Shown here piece after piece: positions 7,313 through 16,700 of a stretch of DNA of 64,000 nt (its first letter is position 1; each line of letters starts with the position of its first letter). The DNA lies in NCBI RefSeq assembly GCF_007751035.1, contig NZ_CP036433.1:9501230-9565229 (forward strand). Direction: 5' to 3'. The DNA is from Lignipirellula cremea. Lineage in GTDB: Bacteria; Planctomycetota; Planctomycetia; Pirellulales; Pirellulaceae. Both the position numbers and the translations under genes were made by a program. The notes below the pieces were generated by a model. The model ran no database searches, was not told the DNA's origin, and was given only the letters and a program-made list of their open reading frames with translations.

Positions 7313-10300
7313 GTGAATCGTTCACAAAGAACGATCCTGTTCGTTGTGCTGGGATTATCGCTTCTGCCGACGTTCGCCGTCGCCGTGCGGGCCCAGACTC
7401 CGATCGATACGACGCCCGCCAGGGCCGCGTCCCCCGCTGCGTCGACCGTTCCCCAGAACATCGAGGAAGTCGACCTGCCCACGGTCTACCTGCGCGACAA
7501 GGACGGCCGCCTGGTGCTGTTGATCGGCGGCTTTTCTTACGAGGAGTATCTGGAACTCAACCGCATGCATCGCAAGCTGGAATCACCCCAGCCGCAGCGC
7601 CGGTTCAGCCTGCTGTCGATGAATATTCGCGGCCCCGTCAAAGACGGCTCGGCCCAGCTCAAGGCGACCTTCCGCATTAAACTGCTGCTCGAAGGCTGGG
7701 CCCGCGTGCCGTTGCGGCTGAACAACACGTATCTGGTCAAGGAAGCCTTGTACCGCGGCGAAGGTGAACATTTTGTCGACTACACGGAAGACGGCGACGG
7801 CTATGCGTGCTGGATCCGCGGCGCCGCCGACAGCGTGCACACGGTCGAACTCGACCTGCTGGCCGATGTCGAACAACTGGGAGGCGAAAGCCGCCTGCAG
7901 CTGCAGACCCCCAAAGTCACTACGGCCCGGCTGGACCTGAATGTGCCCGGCCTGGAGGTCGAAGTCGCCCAGATCGAAGGGGGCGACGTCCAGACCGTCA
8001 AGCGCCAGGGCGCTTCGACGCTGCTGCAGATGATCGGCCTCAGCGGCGAATTCCGGCTCACCTGGCGCGACCGCCGGCGGCCATCAGCTCCCCTGGTGAC
8101 TGAAGCCCGCACCCACATCCGCGTGGAGTTCGACGGCAAACACCACACGCGGAGCGACGCCCGGATCCTGGTGCACGCCTTGAACGGGGCAGTCGAATCG
8201 TTCGTGGTGCGCCTGCCTGGCGGGATGAAGCTGGTGCCGCACGAGGAAGAGCTGGGCCAACGACGTTACCGGGCGACGACCCTGTCGGAAGAACGGCGAG
8301 TCGCGCTCGGCTTGCCGGAACCGACGCCGCGGGACGGGGATCTGGTCGAGGTGCAGCTCCAGCGAAAATCGGCCGAGCCGGTCGAGGTAGCGCTGCGGGC
8401 CGTCAAACTGCGCGAAGCGCCATCCAGCCCCGACGCCCAGCCTACGCTGGTCGAAGCCTCGGGTTTTGAAGTGCTGGGCGCCGCGCATCAATGGGGCCAT
8501 ATCGACGTCGCCCTGGATAGCGAATGGAACGCACACTGGATCGCACAGCATGTGGTGCGGCAGGACAACATTCCGGCCGACGTGCGGCAAAGCGGCGTCG
8601 CCGCCCGGTTTGCCTTTTCGCAACAGCCGTGCTCGCTGAAGGTGCGGATCACCCCCAAAGAAACGCGTGTCCGGGTGGAGCCGATCCATCTGCTCTATGT
8701 GAGCGCTCGGGAAGTGCGACTGGAAAGCCGACTGCTGTATCGCATTCGCGGCGCCTCGGATCTCAGCATTGATCTGACCGGCTGGCAGGTCGACGCCGTG
8801 ACGCCGGAAAACCTGATCCAGGCGACGCAGACCGACTTTGAAAACACCAGCCCGCTGACAGTGGTGCTTTCCCCACTAACACAGGAAGCGAAAGACGAAC
8901 TAGAACTGCGCGTGCTGGCCCGGCAAACCTTGCCGGCGGAAGGCCCCTTTAGCGTGCGGCTGCCGCAACTCCAGGCGACCGCCAGCGCCCCGGCCACCGT
9001 GGTCGTGCTGCCCGACGACAACGTCAAGCTGACCGCCCTGCCGGAACTTGCCGTCGGCCTGGACCAGGAGCCGTTGCCGCCGCAACTGGACCTGCCGCAA
9101 CGGATGCAAACGCCGCTTTACTTTCGGGTGTCCAACTCCGAACAGCAGGCGATCTTCGCCGGTCAGATTGAACTGCGCAAACGGGCCGTTTCCTTGTCGT
9201 CGTCGACCCAGCTGGAGCTGGCTTCCGATCAAACCCGGGTGGAACAACGGTTCCAGTACAAGATTGCGCATGAACCTTTATTGCGGGCCGGTTTCTGGGC
9301 TCCCCGATCGGTGCTGCAGTCCGGCACACTGAAGTTCCTGCTGGACGACCAGCCGTTGACATGGCAGGCCGTGGAGCCGACGCCGCTCCCTGCTGACGGC
9401 TCGACCGACCCGACCTTGCCCGCGCTGGAGCCCGCCGCCATTCCCGAAGGGGCGCTTGACGATTACGAACAGATTGTGATCGACCTGCCCGGCGGGCGCA
9501 TTCGCGAATGCGTGATCGAGGCTCAATACACCTTGCGGACTCCGCCCGACGAAGGTCAGAACAGTGTGGATTTTCTGGCGCCGTTGCTGCTGCCGGCCAG
9601 CCAGTCGGAAACGACCGTCTCGGACTGGCGGTTCCTGGCCCACGCCGAAGAGCATATCAAACTGGACCTGGCGCCTTCCCCGTGGCGGGCCGCCGTCGAT
9701 GATACCCATGGGTCTTCGACGATCGGCGGGCGATGCGAAGCGCCGTGCAGCACCCTGCCGTTGCGACTGACGTACGCCCTGCGCGAAGCGGGCGCCCTGG
9801 TGGTCGACAAGGCCTGGCTGCAGACTTGGCTGTCGCTGCGAGACCGTCGCGACCGGGCCGTGTTCCGTTTCCGCTCCACCGAAGAAACCGTCCGCGTGGT
9901 GCTGCCCCAGGCGGCCGACGCCGAGAGCGTGATCGTCGCCGTGGATGGAGACCGGGCCCGTTACCTGATCGAAAACGACGGCCGCACTCTCTCGATCCAG
10001 TTGCCGCCGCGACCGGAAGTTTACGACCGCGTGCTGGAGCTCTGGTACGGGTTCCAGGGACGTCCCCTGGTGAACGGCCTGCTCAAAATCAACTGCCCGC
10101 GAATCGATGACAGCCGGCGGGTCGACCGCTTCTACTGGCAGCTGTGCCTGCCAGAAGGGGAGCATCTGCTGGTGTCTCCCGCCGGTCTGACGGCGGAACT
10201 GGCGTGGCGGTGGCGAGGTTTCCATTGGGGCCGCAGTTCGAACCTGTCGCAGCGCGATCTGGAAGACTGGATTAACGCCAGCCACCAGGCCGACCTGCCG

Positions 10301-10744
10301 TCTTCGTCAAACCAGTACCTGTTCAGCTCGTTCGACGCCGTGCAATCGACCAGCATTTACACCATGCATCGCCGCTGGGCGCTGCTGATCGCCTCGCTGC
10401 TTTCTTTGGGCGTGGGGCTGGCGATGGTGTATGCGCCGTTTCTGCGGCATCCGGCCGCGCTGCTGGCGGCTGCGGTGTTGCTGGGACTGGGGGCGTTCTT
10501 TTACCCGGACACGGCCTTGCTGGCCTCCCAGGCGGGCAGCATTGGTTTAGCGCTGGCGGCGACCGCCTATCTGATCGACTGGGGAGTGGCCGGTCGGCGC
10601 GTGGTGCGGCCTCTCACGCACTCGGCCGTGGCTCCTGCCCCGCCCGATCCGCGCAGCGGCGCCACGCTCATCAGGCCGGACAGCGATTCCCAGGGAGGCG
10701 CCCCGTCGACGCCCGAATACGCCCCGCCGGGAGACGAATCCTGA
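7313..10744 (+). CDS. Giant exported protein 1 of unknown function (single module, membrane-anchored C-terminus)
   Basis: 1143 aa from the GTG at 7313, preceded by AGAGGA at a spacing of 8 nt; a TTG six codons upstream is possible. The N-terminus is a signal peptide (RTILFVVLGLSLLPTFAVA, cleavage likely after VRAQ). The mature part is almost entirely predicted beta-strand, with few cysteines, and begins with a VYLRDKDGRLVLLIGGFSY block. Near residues 1015-1090 there are three hydrophobic helices (WALLIASLLSLGVGLAMVY, PAALLAAAVLLGLGAFF, and a third), followed by a short proline-rich tail. I do not recognise a family. The stop overlaps the start of the next gene (TGATG), so the two giant proteins are probably made together. 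The organisation (signal peptide, beta-rich ectodomain, C-terminal helical bundle) is repeated twice in that neighbour. Confidence 0.85.
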   Translation: MNRSQRTILFVVLGLSLLPTFAVAVRAQTPIDTTPARAASPAASTVPQNIEEVDLPTVYLRDKDGRLVLLIGGFSYEEYLELNRMHRKLESPQPQRRFSLLSMNIRGPVKDGSAQLKATFRIKLLLEGWARVPLRLNNTYLVKEALYRGEGEHFVDYTEDGDGYACWIRGAADSVHTVELDLLADVEQLGGESRLQLQTPKVTTARLDLNVPGLEVEVAQIEGGDVQTVKRQGASTLLQMIGLSGEFRLTWRDRRRPSAPLVTEARTHIRVEFDGKHHTRSDARILVHALNGAVESFVVRLPGGMKLVPHEEELGQRRYRATTLSEERRVALGLPEPTPRDGDLVEVQLQRKSAEPVEVALRAVKLREAPSSPDAQPTLVEASGFEVLGAAHQWGHIDVALDSEWNAHWIAQHVVRQDNIPADVRQSGVAARFAFSQQPCSLKVRITPKETRVRVEPIHLLYVSAREVRLESRLLYRIRGASDLSIDLTGWQVDAVTPENLIQATQTDFENTSPLTVVLSPLTQEAKDELELRVLARQTLPAEGPFSVRLPQLQATASAPATVVVLPDDNVKLTALPELAVGLDQEPLPPQLDLPQRMQTPLYFRVSNSEQQAIFAGQIELRKRAVSLSSSTQLELASDQTRVEQRFQYKIAHEPLLRAGFWAPRSVLQSGTLKFLLDDQPLTWQAVEPTPLPADGSTDPTLPALEPAAIPEGALDDYEQIVIDLPGGRIRECVIEAQYTLRTPPDEGQNSVDFLAPLLLPASQSETTVSDWRFLAHAEEHIKLDLAPSPWRAAVDDTHGSSTIGGRCEAPCSTLPLRLTYALREAGALVVDKAWLQTWLSLRDRRDRAVFRFRSTEETVRVVLPQAADAESVIVAVDGDRARYLIENDGRTLSIQLPPRPEVYDRVLELWYGFQGRPLVNGLLKINCPRIDDSRRVDRFYWQLCLPEGEHLLVSPAGLTAELAWRWRGFHWGRSSNLSQRDLEDWINASHQADLPSSSNQYLFSSFDAVQSTSIYTMHRRWALLIASLLSLGVGLAMVYAPFLRHPAALLAAAVLLGLGAFFYPDTALLASQAGSIGLALAATAYLIDWGVAGRRVVRPLTHSAVAPAPPDPRSGATLIRPDSDSQGGAPSTPEYAPPGDES

Positions 10745-13700
10745 TGCGGTCCGCCTGCAGCTTCCTGCTTCGCGCGCACCGCGGAATCGGGCGCAACCTG
10801 CGCCACGCCGCGGGAGCAGACGCCGCGGGCGCTTCCAGCGCCTGCCTGGCCCTGTTGTTCTGGCTGGTGATCGGCGCGGCCACGCCGGCCGTTTGCCAGG
10901 CGCCCGGCGGCCCCATCAGCCAGTTCCGGCGGGTGTATGTGGTCGAAGAGGAAGGCTCCAACCAGAACATGGAAGCCGTCGGCATGTCGCGGCGGCCGAT
11001 GGTCTTTACCCCTTTGCGGCTGGAAGTTTTTGAACAGCTGCTGTCGACCGCCAAAGGCTCTGCCGACGCCCCGGCCGCCCTGCGCGCTTCGATCGCCTCG
11101 GCCGTTTACACGGCCCGTCTGGACGACAAGAATCAACTGGTCGAAGGCGAGGCCCGACTGCAGGTCGTCAAATACGGCGAAGAGGCGGCCTCCATTTCGA
11201 TCGATGGCTGCCGGCTGGCGATCTCCAGCGCCGCCTGGGAAACGCCCGACTCACAACCGTCGATGCCGGCGCTCATCGGCCTGGCCTCCGACGGCTCCCG
11301 TTTTCTTGAAGCCCCCGCGCCGGGAACGTTGCTGCTGACCTGGTCCCTCAGCAGCCAGCAGAGCGCCGCGGGAGAGATGATCTTTCCCCTGCACCTGCCC
11401 GACTGCGCCAATAACGAACTGGTGCTGGAGTTGCCGCTGGGAATGACGCCCTCGGTCGATTTTGGCGTGGTGCAACAAGTCGAGGCGGAACCGCCCACCG
11501 ACCTCCCTGCATCCAACGATCCGGCCGATCCAACAGGCGAACCCGCGGCCGATCCAACAGGCGAACCCGCGGCCGATCCAGCGGCGTCCGAGGAAACGAC
11601 CGACGAGTCGGCCGGACCGCCGACCCAGAAATGGCGCATCCTGCTGGGCGGACGTATCCATAGCGAACTGCGGATCGCCCGTGCTCCCTCCCCGGCGCAG
11701 GCCAGCTCGGCCGTGCTGGTGCGACGCCGGTTGAATTACGACCTGTCCGAACGGGGCGCCAGTCTGGTCGCCGAGCTGCGCATCGATTCCGCCGAACGGG
11801 GCCTGAAAGAGTTGGTTGTCCAGGCCGACCCGACGCTGCGGCTGATCAGCGCGCAAATGGGGGAAACCGATCTTCCCATCACCGTCATGGAAACGCCGCG
11901 ACAGTATTTGATCTCCTTCCCTGAACCGCTGTACGGACTCGATCGCGTGGTGCGGCTCAACGGCGTGGCCCCCCTGCCCCAGGGAGAACCCTGGCGCCTG
12001 CCGGCCTTTGAAATCCGCGACGCCCAGCGGCTGGAGGGAACCATCCTGGTCCAGGTGCGCGATCCGTTGATTGTCGACTTTGTACAGACCGACGGCGTCC
12101 AGCAGTCGGCGGCCGCTTCCGTCGGCGGCGCCGATTCGGGCGAGCGGCTCCGCTTCCAGTGCGTGCGGCCCGACGGCGCCCTGACCCTGCTGCTGCGCAA
12201 ACGAGAGATCCCGCTGAAATGCGATTGTGCGACCGCCATTCGCCTGGGACCGGCCACCATCGTGGGCCGGCATACGGCCGAACTGTCGACGCCCGAAGGG
12301 GAAGTCTTTGAGCTGGAAGCCTACCTGCCGCAGTCCTGGATTATCGACGCGATCGATACGCAGCCGGCCGAAGCGCTGGAGGAATGGTCGATCCCCTCAA
12401 GGGGTTCGCAGCGGCAGCTGCTGCGGATGAAACTGGACCGGGCCATCACGCCCGAGCGCCCGCTGCGGCTGGTGGTGCGCGCCCACCAGCGGACCCCGGC
12501 TCCGGGCGAAACGATCTCGCTGGAACAGTTACGGATGGCCGACTTCCGGGGCGTGAACGAAACACGTCGCCTGCTGGCGCTGGGAGCGGAACCGCCGCAT
12601 CAGCTGGAAGTTTCCGGCGACGCCGATGTGCAATGGCTGGATGAAACCCAGCTGAACGCCTCGGAACGGGAAGCCCTGCAGCTCCGCCGGGGAGCACTGC
12701 TCCTGCTCGACGACGACGGCGCCCGCGCCCTGTCGGTTTCTCTCCGTAGCGAAGGCGTGCGGTTTTCCGCCCAACTTCAGGCCCGGGCCATCGCCGACGG
12801 CCCGCTGCTCCGCATGTCCTACACCATGGGCGTCATTCCGGAAGCGTCGCAGCTGGACCGGGTGCAGGTGCGTTTCTCGCAAGCCTCGGAGGAGCCGTTG
12901 CGATGGACGCTGGAAGGACGTCCCGTTGCCGCGGTGCGACTGGAAACCAACGTCGCCGGCGGCGATATGCTGGACGATGGCGAAACCTGGGAAATCACTC
13001 TGCCAGAGTCGCTGGATCGCCCGTTCGAACTGACGGCCGAACGGAGCAGCCCGCTGGGAACGGGGCGCCTGTTGTCGCTGCCGTCCTTGCCGGAAGCGGC
13101 GACCCAGGCCGGCACGATCCGCATTGGCTCCCTGGGCGACCAGAACATTCAGATCCGTCACCCGCAACTGCGTTCCGCCCCGTCGCTGGATCGCGGAGGC
13201 GACGCCAGCACTCCGATCCGCGCGGTGCTCGTTTATCAGCCGTCGCAGAACATCAGCGTGCTGGTCGAACCGACCCGTCCGTTCCAGGATGCGGTCTGGG
13301 CGTGGTCGTGCGACCTGGTGACCCGCTGCGGGGCGACGCAGACGGCCTGCTCGGCCGTTTATCGCCTGGAGAACTGGGGGGCCGCGACGTTCTCTTTCCG
13401 GCCGCCGGCAGGAGCCGCTTCGCTGACCGTTTTGCTGGGCGATCGAGAAATCGATCCGGTCAACGCCGATGGCCTGTACTCCGTCACCTTGCCGCCGGGA
13501 CGCCGGTTTCCTCTGGTCGAGGTGCGTTATTTGATCGAAGAACCCGGGCTGGGCGGCGCAGTCCGTGCGTTCGCCCCGGAAACCACGACCGCCGTGCTCT
13601 CCAGTCGCTGGACCGCCTGGCTGCCGCCCGGTTTCCAGGCGGTGCCCCGGCATGACTCGCGATCCCCCCTGCGTCGTTTGCTGGGACGGCTGCAGCGCAC

Positions 13701-16700
13701 CGACGGCGAGCGTCCGTTCCGTCTGTTCCAGACCAGCGACTGGGAGAAGTTGATCGGCCAGGAGGAGCAGCAAACGGCCGCCGCCGCCTCGTTGTCGACC
13801 TTCCTGATCCAGCTGGGCGAATTCGACGAATCCCGCTTCGCCAAAACCGCCGACGATTTATCCTGGGCGCCCGTGTTCTCTCCGCGGACGTGGCGCGACT
13901 TTTTTGAAATGTACCAGCGTCCCCGCAGCACCACGAGCGGGACGAACGGCTCCCAGCAGCAGGCGCCGCCGCTGCCGACCATCTGGATTGATCGCCATGC
14001 CCTGGCCGCCTGTGAAATGAGTCCCACCTCGCTGCTGCCCGCGGGCGAGGAACCCTCGCGTTCCCTGGCGGCTCCCGGGGCCGGGAACCGACAAATCCAG
14101 CGCGGCGCCTCGGTGCTGGCGGCGGCCAACCTGGCGCTGCTGGCCGGCAGCGATGGTTTGCTGCTGACCTCCCAGAAAGAAGCCGCCCGCCTGCGGGAAC
14201 AGTGGCGTCCTTCCCTGCGTCCGCACCTGGGCGTGATCCGCCTTGACCGCCAGGGAGAGCTGGCCGCCGGGCTGGCGATACAAACGCCGTACCTGTCCAC
14301 CAGTCAATGGTTGCGGAACGACGCGGGCCCCGAGAATCCCTGGCGCCAGTCGCCGGAAGCGGCCTTCGCCGCCAATCGCTTCGCCGGCTGGTCGGCCCAC
14401 CAGTCGTCGGGCGTGGATCTGTCCCGCGCCGTTTTGCGGATCTATCAACCCGCCCAGGTAGAAGCGCTCGCCTGGTCGGCCATGCTGCTCACCGCGGCTT
14501 TGGCTGCCTGGCTGCTCCGCCGTCGTCCTTTGTGGCGGATTGTCGTCTGCGTGGGGTTCGGCGCGCTGGCGCTATCGGCTCCCGCTCCTTATGTGGCGAT
14601 CGCCTCGGGCTCGTTCCTGGGTATCCTGTTCGGCTGCGCGCTGGGCTGGGTCTGGAGCCTGACCCGCGCGGCCCGCGATCCGCTGGACCCGGGTGATACG
14701 GTCATCGGCCATCCGATCGCGCCGCAACTGGCCGGTACGACCGTCAGCCGCGTCTTGCTGGGGCTGCTGGTTCTGGCGTTGTGGTGGGTGGGGATCGGTT
14801 CGGTCAACCTGGCCCAGGAGCCGTCCAATGCCAAGGGCCGGCCGGTGTACGAGGTGTTCATCCCGGTCGACAAAGATCGGAAGCCGACCGGCATGATCCA
14901 GGTTCCCCAGCCGCTGGAAGAAGAACTGCTGCGCGTCGCCCGCGGCTCCAAAGCAGCCACGCGCGACTGGGTGATCGAACGGGTGGTGTACCATTGCCAG
15001 CTGGATCGCCAGGGGATCGGCGGCAAGGTCGGCATCGCCCAGTTGTCGGCCGAGTACAGTCTGGTCATCCACCAGCCGACCCAGGTCGAGCTGCCCTTTG
15101 AAAAGGTGTACCTGCTGGAAGGGGAGCCGGTGCTGCTGGATAACAGCCCGATCGAACACGGCGCCGACAACGGCACGTTCACCTTTAACGCGCCGACGCC
15201 GGGAGCGTATCTGCTGCGGATGGAGTTTCGCCCGCGTGAGTTCTTCCACGGGGACGACTTTACCTCGTTTGAAATTCCGGCCGTCCCCGCGCCCCAGGCG
15301 CAGCTGCTGGTCACCCTGCCGGGGAACGTGGCGGCGACTTCGCCGACGGCGCTGGGAGCGACCACCGTCGATCCAGAGACCAGCCGACTGATGATCAACC
15401 TGGGCCCGGTCGACCGCGTGTCGCTGCGCTGGCCGACCCAGGGCGGCGACTTTTCTTCGGCTCCGCGGCAAACGGTCGATCAAAGCATCTGGGTGAAGTA
15501 CCGTCCCAATTCGGTCATTTATGAAACCCACTGCACCTGGCAGATCCCGCCGGGCCGCGTGCTGACGCGCGTCGGCATGACAGTAGATCCGCGGCTGAAA
15601 CTGCTGAAACTCAGTCCTGATCAGCCCGTCGCCCGCACCACCTCGGTGCTGGACCCGGTCACCGGCATGCAACAGATCGAACTGGAGCTCAATCGTGAGT
15701 TTGAACAAGAGCTGAATCTGCAGATCGGCTTTCTGGCGATCGATGGCTCCGGCGTCGGCCTGACGCAGTTCTATCGAATCGACCCGGTCGACAGCGATCT
15801 CCGCCGGCGCTGGGTCGGCGTCAGTACGGCCCCCAACCTGAACTTTGAACTGCAGACCGACGCCCCGCTGGAAGCGGTCACCGCCGCGGAGTTCCTGTCC
15901 GACTGGGGACCCGCCACGGAACAACCGCTGGCGGCGTACCGTCTGCCGCCGGGGAATGTGGGCTGGCGGGCCACTTTGACCCCGCATCCCACCTCGATTG
16001 TCGCGGAACGCTGCGAGGAATGGGTCAGCCTCGACCATCCGGCGGCCCGACTGTTTTTTGAGGCCGATCTCAAAATAGAACAAGGGGAAGTCTTCCAGCA
16101 TCGTCTGGCCACCGCCGGCGTGCAGGTCGAGCGGATCTCCGTCCAGCGCGACGGAAAAGAAGTCGCCCATCGCTGGTCGCACGACGGCCAGGGCGTCACT
16201 ACCATCTTCCTGAACGAGCCGCTCTCAGGACGGTACCGGCTGCAGCTGGAAGGGGCGATCCCCATGCCGACCAATACCGAACAGCCCCGCGGTCGGCGCC
16301 AGGTCGCGGTCCCGCTGCTGAACCTCGCCGGAGTCCGCTCCGCCAGCGATTGTCGGCTGCACATTTATCGCCGCCAGACGATCGAAGTCCTCTCCGCCGG
16401 CGCCGAGAATCTCGAGGTCGAAACGATCGGCGAACCGGGCGATTTTGATCCCACCTGGGGACGTCTGGTTGGCGAATGGACCGCCGCCGACGCCGTGGGC
16501 GAGGACTGGATCGCCGCCAGCGCCACCCCGCTAGGCGTCGCCAATTTGCGCGTGTCGTTGAATCTGCCGCAAACGGTCTGCCAGCAGCTGACGACGCTCC
16601 GCCGGGAAGACGCCCGCTGGACCGCCGAAGTCGATTGCCGCCTGAACGTGCTTCGCGATTCGCTCGACGTGATCCGCTTCGATGCTCCGCCCGAATGGGA

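Noticed and set aside
11527..11574. Possible CRISPR or minisatellite array
   Set aside because: Only two full 24-bp units without spacers, inside a coding frame; it is a coding tandem repeat.
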